DNA of 64,000 nt from positions 84,470 to 148,469 of the forward strand of contig NZ_JARVSD010000002.1 in the NCBI RefSeq assembly GCF_030209445.1, read 5' to 3'. Position numbers and translations under genes: made by a program. The notes under the pieces are model-generated. The model had not been told where the DNA came from, did no database searches, and saw only the letters and a list, made by a program, of their open reading frames with translations. Numbering within the stretch: position 1 is the first letter of the stretch; each line of letters begins with the position of its first letter. This document shows, piece by piece, positions 43,962 through 53,499 of this stretch. The stretch is from Promicromonospora sp. MEB111. Lineage in GTDB: Bacteria > Actinomycetota > Actinomycetes > Actinomycetales > Cellulomonadaceae.

Positions 43962-45566
43962 TCAGCGCGGAGCGTGCCGCAGCGCCCCGCCCGGGCGCGC
44001 GGCGGTGCGCGCGCCCTCCTCGATCACCGGGACGCCGCCCACGAGCACCCACGGGATGCCCGCCGCGGTCAGGCGCGGCTCGTCCGGGGCCGCCCGGTCG
44101 GCGACGGCGGCGGGGTCGAAGAGCACGACGTCGGCCACGTGGCCCTCGGCGATCCGGCCGCGGTCGTGCAGGCCGAGCCTGGCCGCGGGCCGGGCCGACA
44201 GGTGCACGATCATCTCGGCGAGCGACAGCACGCCCTCCTCGCGCACGTACCGGCCGAGGTACCGCGGGAAGGTCCCGGAGCCGCGCGGGTGCGGCTTGGC
44301 GCCGACCAGGATGCCGTCGCTGCCGCCCGTGTGCCGGGGGTGGCGCATGATCTCGCGGACGTTCTGCTCGTCGCCCACGTGCTGCAGGATGCTCGTGCCG
44401 AGCCGGTCCGCGACCAGCAGGTCGAGGAACACCTCGGCCGGCGGCCGGCCCTCGTCGAGCGCGATCCGGGCCACGGTGCGACCGACCCGGTCACCGAGGG
44501 CGGCGTCGCGCACCCCGGCGATCTCGATGGTGTCCCAGTCGACGGGCACGCCGTGGCAGCCGTCGCTGCCGACGACCTCGACCTCGTGCGTGATCCAGGC
44601 GCGCTCGGCGGGGTCGCCCAGGCGGGCGAGCGTCCGCTCCGGCCCACCCACGGCCGCGCGGCTCGGGAGCAGCGCGGACAGCGTGGTGGAGCCGGGCAGG
44701 TAGGGGTAGGTGTCGAGCGTGATGTCCACGCCGTCGGCGACCGCCCGGTCCACGAGGGCGAGCAGCTCCCCCGCGCGGCCGCGGTTCTCGGGGAAGTTCA
44801 TCGTCGCGTGCGTCAGGTGCAGGGCGCACCGCGAGCGCCGCGCGACGTCGACCATCTCGGCGTACGCCCCGATCGCGCCCGCGCCGTAGGACCGCTGGTG
44901 CGGGGCGTAGAAGCCGCCGCGCTCCGCGACCACCTCGCACAAGGCGACGAGCTCGTCGGTGTCGGCGAACATCCCGGGCACGTACGTGAGCCCGGACGAG
45001 AGGCCGAACGCGCCCTCCCGCAGGCCCTGGTCCACCTGGGCGCGCATCTCCGCGATCTCCGCGGGGGTGGCGCGCCGGTCGCCCGTGCCGACGACGTTCA
45101 TCCGCACGGTGCCCTGTGGCACCAGGTAGGCGACGTTCGTCGCGCTGCCGCGCCGGTCCACCTCCGCCAGGTACTCCGCGACGGAGCGCCAGGAGAAGTC
45201 GACGCCGTCCGGGATGCCGTTCCAACCCGCGATCTGCTCGCGGACCAGCGCCATCGTCTCGTCGGTGACGGGCGCGTAGGAGATCCCGTCCTGCCCCACC
45301 ACCTCGGTGGTCACGCCCTGCGTGACCTTGGCGAGGTGGTCGCCGTCCGCCAGGACGGCCAGGTCGGAGTGGGCGTGCATGTCGATGAACCCGGGGGCCA
45401 CGGCCAGGCCGTCGGCATCGACGACCCGCGCGCCGGGCGCGTCGATCCGCCCGCCGACGGCGGCGATCCGGCCGGACCGCACCAGCACGTCGCCGGTGAC
45501 CGGCTCCGCCCCGCTGCCGTCGACGACCAGACCGCCGCGCAGGAGCAGGTCAGCCCGCGTCGACAC
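43962..45566 (-). CDS. N-acyl-D-amino-acid deacylase (D-aminoacylase)
   Basis: 534 residues of the amidohydrolase fold. Motifs: PGFIDMHAHSDLAVL near residue 60 with HxH, EGAFGLSSGLTYVPGMFADT near 185, HLTHATMNFP near 250, and GGSDGILVG near 420 with the catalytic Asp. These are typical of zinc-dependent D-aminoacylases that release D-amino acids from N-acyl forms. The start is a GTG that overlaps the 3' end of the GH5 gene by 17 bp. This places the gene in an operon with a LacI regulator and GH5, unusual company for a deacylase. Confidence 0.85.
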   Translation of the reverse strand: MSTRADLLLRGGLVVDGSGAEPVTGDVLVRSGRIAAVGGRIDAPGARVVDADGLAVAPGFIDMHAHSDLAVLADGDHLAKVTQGVTTEVVGQDGISYAPVTDETMALVREQIAGWNGIPDGVDFSWRSVAEYLAEVDRRGSATNVAYLVPQGTVRMNVVGTGDRRATPAEIAEMRAQVDQGLREGAFGLSSGLTYVPGMFADTDELVALCEVVAERGGFYAPHQRSYGAGAIGAYAEMVDVARRSRCALHLTHATMNFPENRGRAGELLALVDRAVADGVDITLDTYPYLPGSTTLSALLPSRAAVGGPERTLARLGDPAERAWITHEVEVVGSDGCHGVPVDWDTIEIAGVRDAALGDRVGRTVARIALDEGRPPAEVFLDLLVADRLGTSILQHVGDEQNVREIMRHPRHTGGSDGILVGAKPHPRGSGTFPRYLGRYVREEGVLSLAEMIVHLSARPAARLGLHDRGRIAEGHVADVVLFDPAAVADRAAPDEPRLTAAGIPWVLVGGVPVIEEGARTAARPGGALRHAPR

Positions 45567-46803
45567 GGACGAGCTCCCGGATGCCGCGGGCCTCCAGCGC
45601 CGCGGGGTCCGCGGCTGCGGCGCTCGTCACGACGGTGACCTCCACACCCTCCTCGCGCAGCGCGTGCCAGCGCTCGAAGACCGCCCCGCCGGGACCGAGG
45701 GACGGCCGGGACAGGGGCAGGTCGTCTTCGTCGACGTCGACCACCACCGCCGTCGCCCGCCCGGGGCCTGCCGGACGCGCACCCGCCGCACGCGCCTCCG
45801 CGACCACCTCGGCGAACCGGCGGCCGAGCGGCTTGACCCGGTTCTCGGTGTCGAGCAGGCCCAGCGAGTACTCCAGGTCCTTGTAGTCGCCCAGCTCGCG
45901 CGTCACGTCGTGCGAGCACCACCACGTGACCGCGTAGAGGTCGTCCGTGGTGAGCGCCGCCTCGATGGTGCGCGCGCAGAACTCGGGCATCTCCGCCTCG
46001 GCGAGGTTCATCGACGGCGCGCCGACCTCCTGCAGCCAGACGGGCCGGCGGGGCTCGGCGGCGAACGCCTTGGACAGCTCGATCATCCACTCGGCGTGCC
46101 GCACCGACTGCGGCGACAGCGCGCCGTAGGTCGCGGCCGTCCCGTTGAAGATCCAGGAGTGCACGGTGGTCACGTCGCCCAGGCGGGAGGCGTGCACCGG
46201 CACGAACGGGTGCTCGTCGCGGTACCAGAGGTGGTCGTTCTCGCTGTGCGTCACGAGGTGCCGCGGATCACGGTCGCGCGGGGCCTCCAGCAGCGACGTC
46301 AGCCAGTGCGTCACCTCGTCGCGCTTGGCGGGCATCGCGGCCGGGTTGGGCCGCTGGAACTGGTTGAGCTCGTTGCCGAGCGTGAGCCCCAGGAAGTTCG
46401 GCTTGTCGCGGACGGCGTCGTAGACCGCGGCGACGAGGGCCGCCTGCGCCTCGATCGCAGGCTGGTCGGTGAACATGTTGCCGTCGTGCCAGTTCACGAG
46501 CCACGCCGGCACGAAGTCGAAGCCGGACATGTGGCCCTGGATCACGTCGACCGCGATGTCCAGGCCCTGCTCGGCCGCGAGGTCGGCCACGAGCGCGATG
46601 TCGTCGAGCGCCCGCTGCCGGATCAGGGTGCGGTTGGGCTGCAGCACGGGCCACAGGGGGAACACCCGCACGTGGTCGACGCCGAGCGCCGCGATCGCCT
46701 CGAAGTCGGCGCGCACTACGTCCGGATCGATCGCCATCCACTGGAACATCCAGTCCTTCGACGGGGTGTAGTTGACGCCGAAACGCGGTGTGGTCGTGGT
46801 CAA
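45550..46803 (-). CDS. Glycoside hydrolase family 5, GH5_18-like beta-mannosidase candidate
   Basis: 417 residues. FGVNYTPSKDWMFQWM opens the TIM barrel. The acid/base Glu is in LTLGNELNQF near residue 144, and the nucleophile Glu in WLQEVGAPS near 265, both at the places expected for clan GH-A. There is no signal peptide, so it acts in the cytoplasm on imported oligosaccharides. The sequence pattern is like the GH5_18 subgroup that cleaves Man-beta-1,4-GlcNAc, but this assignment is from memory of the family. The start is a TTG at 46801-46803 with AGAGG upstream. The C-terminal 70 residues are an extra domain of unknown use. Confidence 0.75.
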   Translation of the reverse strand: MTTTTPRFGVNYTPSKDWMFQWMAIDPDVVRADFEAIAALGVDHVRVFPLWPVLQPNRTLIRQRALDDIALVADLAAEQGLDIAVDVIQGHMSGFDFVPAWLVNWHDGNMFTDQPAIEAQAALVAAVYDAVRDKPNFLGLTLGNELNQFQRPNPAAMPAKRDEVTHWLTSLLEAPRDRDPRHLVTHSENDHLWYRDEHPFVPVHASRLGDVTTVHSWIFNGTAATYGALSPQSVRHAEWMIELSKAFAAEPRRPVWLQEVGAPSMNLAEAEMPEFCARTIEAALTTDDLYAVTWWCSHDVTRELGDYKDLEYSLGLLDTENRVKPLGRRFAEVVAEARAAGARPAGPGRATAVVVDVDEDDLPLSRPSLGPGGAVFERWHALREEGVEVTVVTSAAAADPAALEARGIRELVRVDAG

Positions 46804-46823
46804 GGGCCTGCCTCTCAGGTGAC

Positions 46824-47876
46824 TCAGGATGCCCGGGCGTCGCAGCCCGGGCAGGGGTGATCAGGCGCGGGCGCCGCGGACGTCGACTCGCGCACCATGA
46901 GCTGGCGCCCGCCGACCGTCTGCGACGTGACGTCCTCGCCCCGCACGAGCCGCTCCAGGAGGGCGACGGCGGTGCGGGCGCTCTCCTCGACCGGCGCGTC
47001 GAGCGCGGTCAGGCGCGGGCGCACGAGGGTGGAGACCCAGGAGTCCTCCCAGGCCACCACGGAGAGCTGCCCGGGGACGCTCACCCCGAGCTCGGGCGCG
47101 TGCGCGACGATCTCGGCGGCGATCACCTCGCTGTCGACGATGATCGCCGTGACGTCGCCGATCCGGCCCAGCAGGTCGGCCACGGGGTCGGTCGCCGTGG
47201 CGTCCCACACCGCGTAGGACGGCTCGACGCCGCACTCGGCGGCCGCCGCTGCGAACCGCCGGTCGCGGGCCTGGGTGTGCGCGAGGCCGGGCGCGTCGTT
47301 GATCCGCGCGACCCGGCGGTGGCCGAGCTCGGTCAGGTGGGTCAGCACGGCCGCGAACGCGGCGTCGTCGCGCACCGTCACCGCGGGGACCGCGGCGTCC
47401 ACGGGCGCGCCGAGCACCACCGCGGGCGCCCCGAGCTGCCCGACGAGGTCGAGCCGCGGATCGTTCGTCCGGGCGTCGACCAGCAGGAACGCGTCGACCC
47501 GCTGCTCGGCCCACCACTCGCGGTAGACGCGCGCCTCGTCGTCGACCGCCACGAGCGTGAGCGAGAGCGACCAGCCGATGTCCGCCAGGGGCTGCGTGAG
47601 CCCGGCCAGCAGCCGCATGAAGAAGGGGTCGCGACCGAAGGTGTCGCTCGCGCGGGCGATCACCAGCCCGAGGCTGCGCCCGCCGCGGCCCGAGACCTTG
47701 CGGCTGGCGTAGTTGGGGCGCCAGTTGAGCTCGTCGGCGGCCTGGCGGATGCGCTCGGCGGTCGCGGCCGAGACGTTGGGCCGGCCGTTGAAGACGTGGG
47801 ACACCGCGGACGGCGACACGCCGGCACGGCGAGCCACCGCGGCGATCGTTGCTCGTTTCGGGGGTGTTTCGGTCAC
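46824..47876 (-). CDS. LacI-family repressor of the mannoside locus
   Basis: 350 residues. HTH and hinge: ATIAAVARRAGVSPSAVSHV, FNGRPNVSAATAERI, WRPNYASRKVSGRGG. The effector domain contains DAFLLVDARTNDP and AWEDSWVSTLVRPRLTALD, the usual LacI-family ending. The GTG start at 47876 lies only 33 bp from an operator half. It stands first in an operon with GH5 (20 bp gap) and is divergent from the binding-protein gene. Two matching operators lie between them. It is likely a repressor released by mannose or a mannoside. Confidence 0.85.
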   Translation of the reverse strand: MTETPPKRATIAAVARRAGVSPSAVSHVFNGRPNVSAATAERIRQAADELNWRPNYASRKVSGRGGRSLGLVIARASDTFGRDPFFMRLLAGLTQPLADIGWSLSLTLVAVDDEARVYREWWAEQRVDAFLLVDARTNDPRLDLVGQLGAPAVVLGAPVDAAVPAVTVRDDAAFAAVLTHLTELGHRRVARINDAPGLAHTQARDRRFAAAAAECGVEPSYAVWDATATDPVADLLGRIGDVTAIIVDSEVIAAEIVAHAPELGVSVPGQLSVVAWEDSWVSTLVRPRLTALDAPVEESARTAVALLERLVRGEDVTSQTVGGRQLMVRESTSAAPAPDHPCPGCDARAS

Positions 47877-47895
47877 GTGCCAGACACTACGGGGG

Positions 47896-47955
47896 TTGAC
47901 CCTCGAAAGTAAAGCGGTATACATTCGCGGCCAGCCAGATTGTGTACCGCTTTAC
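47896..47955. promoter_or_regulatory. Divergent promoter with two matching operators
   Basis: GTAAAGCGGTATAC (47909-47922) and, inverted, GTGTACCGCTTTAC (47942-47955) match at 13 of 14 positions, with 19 bp between them. The first lies between a -35 box TTGACC (47896-47901) and a -10 box TATACA (47918-47923) of the binding-protein gene; the second lies just past the expected transcription start. Two sites in this geometry allow looping repression by the adjacent LacI protein in both directions. Confidence 0.75.
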
Positions 47956-48034
47956 AAGGCCCGGCACGCGGATGTGCCCCGCCCGTCTCGATCGACACAC
48001 CGAAGTCCCAGGTCGACAAGCTCCAGGAGGTTCC

Positions 48035-49321
48035 GTGTCCCACGGCATCAGCAGGCGCACCTTGTTGGGCGCCGCGCTCAGCGGCGGGATCATCACGCCG
48101 CTCCTCGCCGGGTGCGGGGCGCTCGTGCCCGCGTCCAGCGGCCCGAACGCCCTGACCGTGCACACGCAGATCAGCGGGGCCGTTGCCGGCGCCCAGGTGT
48201 TCTCCGACGTCGTCGCGGCGTACCAGCGCGCGACCGCGCGCCGGGTCGCGCTGCTGAAGAACGGCTCCGACCTGCCCATCGTGTTCGAGACGAGCACGCT
48301 GGCGGGCAAGGAGGCGGACGTCGCGATCGTCAACATGATGGGCCGCACGCTCTCCTGGACCCGCCTGGGCGCGACCGTGCCCGTGAACGACTACCTCGAC
48401 GACTGGGGCCTGCGGGACGTGATCATCCCCGAGGCGCTGGCGGAGTGGACCGACGACGAGGGCCGGCTGCGCGCCTTCCCGTTCACCCGCACCAACTGGC
48501 CGGTGTCGTTCAACACCGGGCTGCTGGAGGAGGCCGGGGTGGGCGCCATCCCGACGACGTCCGACGAGCTGATCGCCGCCGCGGACGCGCTGCGCTCCCA
48601 GGGCATCGGCCCCGTCACCGTGGGCGGCTCCGACTGGAGCGGCCAGAAGATGTTCCTGCAGATCCTCCAGGGCTTCATCACCCAGGACGAGGCGCGCACC
48701 GTGTTCTCGACGGGCAAGATCTCGGAGAGCCCCGGCGCGATCGCCGGCGTGGAGCACTTCGTGGAGCTGCGCGACGCCGGCGTCTTCGTCGACAACGTCC
48801 AGGGCTACACGTCCGACTCGGAGCTCACGCAGTTCAACACGCGCAAGGCCGCCATCGTGCCGGCCATGTCGTCGGCCCTCGCGCTGGTGCCCAACGAGCG
48901 CGCGGCGGAGGTCACCGTGGGCGGCTGGCCCAAGCCGTCCGGCGGCGGCGTGCTGGAGCACCCGAGCGTCATCAGGAGCTTCAACGGCCACGGCATCTGG
49001 ATCAGCGAGAACGGCCTGAAGAAGCTCGACCTCATCAAGCCGTTCGTGCAGAACCTGTACACCCCCGAGGTCACCGACGAGTTCATCCTCGGGTCCGGCC
49101 GCGACATGAGCCGCATCACCGACACCGTGAGCCGGGACTTCCCGCTGGTCGCCCAGGGCTCGCGCCTCACGGACGACGACGTGACGCCCGTGATGCTGCC
49201 CGACCTGCTCATCCCTGACGCCGTGTTCGAGCCGATGATCCAGGCGACCGCGCTCGCCTACGGGTCCGCGCCCGCCGACCGCATCATCGACGCCTTCGAG
49301 AAGTCATACCAGGCGGTCTGA
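48035..49321 (+). CDS. Extracellular sugar-binding lipoprotein of an ABC importer
   Basis: 428 residues. The N-terminus ISRRTLLGAALSGGIITPLL has a twin-arginine motif and is followed by LLAGC, a lipobox, so the protein is a Tat-exported lipoprotein. The mature part matches family 1 solute-binding proteins (IPTTSDELIAAADALRSQGI and FTRTNWPVSFNTGLLEEAG). It captures oligosaccharides outside the cell. GTG 48035 has CAGGAGG 5 nt upstream. It is the first gene of an importer operon and is divergent from the LacI gene. Confidence 0.9.
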   Translation: MSHGISRRTLLGAALSGGIITPLLAGCGALVPASSGPNALTVHTQISGAVAGAQVFSDVVAAYQRATARRVALLKNGSDLPIVFETSTLAGKEADVAIVNMMGRTLSWTRLGATVPVNDYLDDWGLRDVIIPEALAEWTDDEGRLRAFPFTRTNWPVSFNTGLLEEAGVGAIPTTSDELIAAADALRSQGIGPVTVGGSDWSGQKMFLQILQGFITQDEARTVFSTGKISESPGAIAGVEHFVELRDAGVFVDNVQGYTSDSELTQFNTRKAAIVPAMSSALALVPNERAAEVTVGGWPKPSGGGVLEHPSVIRSFNGHGIWISENGLKKLDLIKPFVQNLYTPEVTDEFILGSGRDMSRITDTVSRDFPLVAQGSRLTDDDVTPVMLPDLLIPDAVFEPMIQATALAYGSAPADRIIDAFEKSYQAV

Positions 49322-49350
49322 CCGCTCGAGCTGGGAAAGGACCCCCACCC

Positions 49351-50286
49351 ATGACCGCGCTCCTCGACGCCGGCCGCCCCGAAACGACCGGTGACGGCAC
49401 GACCGCCGCCCCCCGCACCCGCCGCCGCGGGACGATCCGCGACCGGTTCCCCGGCCTCGCCCTGCCCGCGCTGATCTGGTACGCGGTGTTCATGATCGGC
49501 CCCGTGGTCGCGATGTTCGTCATCGCGTTCCTCTCCTGGCCGGGCATGCTCACCACGCCGACGCCGGCGGGCCTCGACAACTTCGCCCGTGTCTTCGCCG
49601 ACGAGACCTTCTGGACGGCGACCGCGAACTCGGCGATCCAGATCGTGGTGGGCCTGCCGATCATGATCGGCCTCGCTTTCCTCCTCGCGTTCTACGTGGT
49701 GCAGAAGCCGCGCGGCCACCGCGTGCTGCGGTACCTGCTGTTCATCCCGGCGCTCATCTCCGCCCCCGCGACGGCGATGGTGTTCTACGCGATGCTCAAC
49801 CCGGACGGCCTGGTCAACGGCTTCCTGCGCCCGCTGGGCCTGGAGGGCAACGAGTGGCTCGCCGACCCGACCACCGCGCTCGGCGCCATCATCGCCGTGG
49901 AGCTGTGGAGCGGCATCGGCTACTCGGCGGTACTCATCGCCTCCCGGCTCGACGGCGTCGAGAGCGAGCTCGTGCAGGCCGCGCGGCTCGACGGCGCGGG
50001 CGACTGGCGGCTGGCCTGGCGCATGTACTGGCCCATCGCGCAGGACTTCATCGGCGTCGTCGCGATGCTGCAGTTCCTGTCCATGCTGTTCAACTCGGCG
50101 CAGACCGTGCTGCTGCTCACGCAGGGCGGCCCCGAGAACGCGACCACCACGCTCGCGTACCTCATCTACCGCAAGGCGTTCGTCGAGACCGACCTGGGCT
50201 ACAGCCAGGCCGTCGGCGTCGTGCTCTTCGTGATCGGGCTGCTCGGGATGTGGGCGATCCGCCGCACGCTCCGCGCCACGCACTGA
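49351..50286 (+). CDS. Sugar ABC transporter permease, MalF-type
   Basis: 311 residues with six membrane segments. The EAA loop reads ELVQAARLDGAGDWRLAWRM near residue 208, where the ATPase docks. It is part of the carbohydrate uptake transporter-1 group. The gene follows the binding protein by 29 bp and has an AGGACC site upstream. The ATPase that would power it is not encoded in this window, so a shared MsiK-like ATPase is likely. Confidence 0.9.
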   Translation: MTALLDAGRPETTGDGTTAAPRTRRRGTIRDRFPGLALPALIWYAVFMIGPVVAMFVIAFLSWPGMLTTPTPAGLDNFARVFADETFWTATANSAIQIVVGLPIMIGLAFLLAFYVVQKPRGHRVLRYLLFIPALISAPATAMVFYAMLNPDGLVNGFLRPLGLEGNEWLADPTTALGAIIAVELWSGIGYSAVLIASRLDGVESELVQAARLDGAGDWRLAWRMYWPIAQDFIGVVAMLQFLSMLFNSAQTVLLLTQGGPENATTTLAYLIYRKAFVETDLGYSQAVGVVLFVIGLLGMWAIRRTLRATH

Positions 50287-50329
50287 TCCCGGACTCGAAC
50301 CGCCTCCCGACCCCGCCCAGGAGAACCTC

Positions 50330-51181
50330 ATGGCTCAGCGCACCGCACTCCCCCTGCGCGACCGCATCGGCTCGATCACGAGCGGCACGCTCGCGTGGAT
50401 CTACGCCGCACTGCTGGTCATCCCCTTCTACTACTTCATCGTCTCGTCGTTCAAGACGAACGAGGAGATCTTCGAGTCGCCGCTCGCGTGGCCGACGACA
50501 TTCGACCTCTCCAACTTCACGACGGCGATCCAGCAGGCCGACCTCGGCCTCGCGGTGGCCAACTCCGCGCTCACCACGGTCGCCGCGCTCGTCCTGACGC
50601 TGCTGCTCGCCCTGCCCGCGTCGTTCGCCCTGGCCCGGGCCCGCGGTCGCGCCGGAAAGATCGTCGAGAGCGTCTTCGCCCTCGGGTTCCTCATCCCGTC
50701 GTTCGCGGCGCTGTTCCCGACGTTCCTGCTGGCCGCGGCGCTCGGCCTGTTCCACACCCGCACGTTCGTGGTCTTCCTGCTGCCCGCGACGGCGCTGCCG
50801 CTGTCGATCGTCATCCTCACCTCGTTCATGCGCACCATCCCGCGCGAGCTCGAGGAGGCCGCGTCCATGGACGGCGCGTCCTCGCTCCAGGTGCTGCGGC
50901 AGGTCTATCTGCCCATCTGCGTGCCGGGCATCGCGACGGTGCTGCTGCTCAACTTCCTGTCGTTCTGGAACGCGTACCTGTACCCGCTGATCCTGATCGG
51001 CCCGGACACGGCGCAGCGCACCATCCAGGTGGCCCTGCCCACGCTCAAGGTCGACGCCGGCACCGACTACGGCGTGCTGATGGCCGGCACTCTGTTCACA
51101 CTGTTGCCCGTGTACCTCGTCTACACCGTGCTCCAGCGCCAGATGCAGCGCGCGCTGCTGTCGGGGGCGGTCAAGGGATGA
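50330..51181 (+). CDS. Sugar ABC transporter permease, MalG-type
   Basis: 283 residues with six membrane segments. The EAA motif is ELEEAASMDGASSLQVLRQV near residue 183, and the ending YLVYTVLQRQMQRALLSGAVKG is split as YLVYTVLQRQMQRALL and SGAVKG, the standard MalG-type C-terminus. The preceding CAGGAG serves as ribosome binding site. Its stop overlaps the ATG of the GH3 gene by 4 bp. Confidence 0.9.
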   Translation: MAQRTALPLRDRIGSITSGTLAWIYAALLVIPFYYFIVSSFKTNEEIFESPLAWPTTFDLSNFTTAIQQADLGLAVANSALTTVAALVLTLLLALPASFALARARGRAGKIVESVFALGFLIPSFAALFPTFLLAAALGLFHTRTFVVFLLPATALPLSIVILTSFMRTIPRELEEAASMDGASSLQVLRQVYLPICVPGIATVLLLNFLSFWNAYLYPLILIGPDTAQRTIQVALPTLKVDAGTDYGVLMAGTLFTLLPVYLVYTVLQRQMQRALLSGAVKG

Positions 51182-53499
51182 CCCACCCCCGAGCCGCCGC
51201 GCTCCCGCTCGCCGCCCGCATCGGCCAGGTCAACCAGCGACTCAAGGGCTGGGAGGCCGTGCGGTGGGTCGACGGCGCTCCCCGCGTCACCGACGTGCTG
51301 CGGCGCGAGGTGGACCGCTGGGGCGGGCTCGGGGCGATCTACGGCGTGCTGCGCGCCGACCCGTGGTCGGCGGTGCGCTGGGACAACGGCATCCCGCCGG
51401 AGCGCAGCGCCGAGGCCTACGCCGCGGTCCAGGACCACGTCACCGCCTACGGCGACGGGATCCCGGTGCTGTTCGTGGAGGAGGCGCCGCACGGCCTCAT
51501 GGCGCTCGGCGGCACCACGCTGCCCGTGAACCTCGCGCTCGGCGCGGGCATGGACGCGGACCTGACCGAGGAGCTGGCGGCCGCCGTCGCCGCCGAGGCG
51601 CGGGCCCGCGGCACGCACGTCGCCCTGGTCTCCGGCCTCGACGTGCTGCGCGACCCCCGCTGGGGCCGCGCGGAGGAGTGCTTCTCGGAGGACCCGGCCC
51701 TGGCCGCCCTGCTCGTCGCGGCGACGGTGCGCGGCATGCAGGGCACCACCTCGGCGGCCGATCCGATCGACACGGGGCACGTGGCCGTCGTGGCCAAGCA
51801 CCTCGCCGGGCAGGGCGCGGGCATCGGCGGGCGCAACGGCTCCGGCGCGCCCGTCGGGCGGCGCGAGCTGGGCGAGATCCACCTGCGCCCCGCGTTCGCC
51901 GCGGCGCGTGCGGCCGTCGCCGGCTTCATGGCCGCGTACAACGACGTCGACGGCGTGCCGTGCACCGCCAGCGAGGAGCTGCTCACCGGCACGATCCGCG
52001 AGCGCTGGGGCTGGGACGGCGTGGTCATGGCCGACGGCACCGCGATCGACCGGCTTCGGGACAGCTCGCCCGACCCCGCCTTCGCCGCCGCGCTCGCCCT
52101 GCGGGCCGGCGTGGACCTCAGCCTCTGGGACGAGGCGTTCACGCACCTGGAGCCGGCGATCGAGCGGGGCCTGGTCGAGGAGGCGGTGCTCGACCGCGCC
52201 GCGGACCGGGTGCTGGCCCTCAAGCGGCGCCTCGGGCTGTTCGGGGCGCCCGCCACTGCTCCGCCTGAGGCGGAAGCGCCGGACGCACCCGCGGGGCGCG
52301 ACCTCGTCGCGCTCGTGGACCGCGCCGCCCGCCAGTCCGTCGTGCTGGTGGACGACGGCGGCGTGCTGCCGCTGCACCCCGGCGCGACGATCGCCGTCGT
52401 GGGCCCGAACGCCGACGACCTGGACGCCCAGCTCGGCGACTACACGCCGCCGCGGCCTGTCCCGGACCCGGTCGCCTCGACGGTGCGCTCGGCGCTGACC
52501 GCGCGGTTCGGCGCCGACCGCGTGCGGTACGCGCAGGGCAGCCGCCTGCGCGGTCCCCTGGACGCACCGCACGCGGACGCCCCGGACGCGCTCGACGCCG
52601 TGCGGGCCGCGAGCGCCGGCACCGACGTGTGCGTCGTGGTGCTCGGCGGGACCAGCCGCCGCACGTACGACGACGAGTTCGCCGACAACGGCGCCGTCGA
52701 CGGCCCTGCCCTGGACACCACGAACGGCGAGGGCGTGGACCTGTCGTCGGTGGCGCTGCCACAGGCGCAGCTCGACGTGGTCCGGGCGGCGCGGTCCGCC
52801 AGCACGCCGGTGGTCGCGGTCGTGCTGGACGGGCGTCCGCGGGCGCTCACCGAGCTCCGTTCCCTGGTCGACGCGATGCTCGTCGTGCCGTTCCCCGGCC
52901 CGGGCGGGGGCGCGGCGATCGTGGCCGCGCTGTGCGACGGCACGGCGTCCGGCCGGCTGCCCGCGACCTTCCCGGCCGCGGACGGCGTCATGCCGGTGGC
53001 GCACGACGAGCGGATGGAGACGGCGCGCGGCTACGTGGACACCGACGTGCTCCAGCGGCTCCCCCTGGGCACGGCGCTGCTGCCGGGCGTGACCGCGCGT
53101 CTGCGGGAGGCGGCGGCCTCCGCGGCGGCCACAGCGCTGTCCGTGCCTGCCGCCGCGCTGGCCGACGGCGGCGTGGTGAGCGTGACCGTCGAGGTGACCA
53201 ACACGGGCGCGCACAACAGGTCGCTCCCGGTGCCGCTGTACGCGCGCCGGCACGAGCCGGGGATCCGGCCGCGCCGCCGTCAGCTCCTCGCCGTCCGGCG
53301 GGTGACCGTCGCGGCGGGTGACACCGCAGCGGTTGCGTTCGACCTCGGCCTGGACGAGCTGGGATCGTGGGCGACCGGCGCGCCGGTCGCCCAACCCGTC
53401 ACCCTCAGCGTGTGGTGCACGCCGGAGTCGGACCCGCCCGCCGACGCCCTACCGGTCCGCGTGACCGACCAGAACGGAGCCACCCCGTGGGAGCGATGA
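51178..53499 (+). CDS. Glycoside hydrolase family 3 enzyme
   Basis: 773 residues with the usual GH3 order. The (alpha/beta)8 domain has a KHLAGQG motif near residue 205 and the nucleophile Asp in VVMADGTAID near 280, instead of the more common SDW. The alpha/beta sandwich and a shorter C-terminal beta domain follow. It would cleave a beta-linked sugar, such as beta-glucoside, xyloside or GlcNAc, from an imported oligosaccharide; no signal peptide is seen, so it acts in the cytoplasm. It overlaps the upstream permease and downstream GH125 genes, so it is a core part of the operon. Confidence 0.8.
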   Translation: MTHPRAAALPLAARIGQVNQRLKGWEAVRWVDGAPRVTDVLRREVDRWGGLGAIYGVLRADPWSAVRWDNGIPPERSAEAYAAVQDHVTAYGDGIPVLFVEEAPHGLMALGGTTLPVNLALGAGMDADLTEELAAAVAAEARARGTHVALVSGLDVLRDPRWGRAEECFSEDPALAALLVAATVRGMQGTTSAADPIDTGHVAVVAKHLAGQGAGIGGRNGSGAPVGRRELGEIHLRPAFAAARAAVAGFMAAYNDVDGVPCTASEELLTGTIRERWGWDGVVMADGTAIDRLRDSSPDPAFAAALALRAGVDLSLWDEAFTHLEPAIERGLVEEAVLDRAADRVLALKRRLGLFGAPATAPPEAEAPDAPAGRDLVALVDRAARQSVVLVDDGGVLPLHPGATIAVVGPNADDLDAQLGDYTPPRPVPDPVASTVRSALTARFGADRVRYAQGSRLRGPLDAPHADAPDALDAVRAASAGTDVCVVVLGGTSRRTYDDEFADNGAVDGPALDTTNGEGVDLSSVALPQAQLDVVRAARSASTPVVAVVLDGRPRALTELRSLVDAMLVVPFPGPGGGAAIVAALCDGTASGRLPATFPAADGVMPVAHDERMETARGYVDTDVLQRLPLGTALLPGVTARLREAAASAAATALSVPAAALADGGVVSVTVEVTNTGAHNRSLPVPLYARRHEPGIRPRRRQLLAVRRVTVAAGDTAAVAFDLGLDELGSWATGAPVAQPVTLSVWCTPESDPPADALPVRVTDQNGATPWER

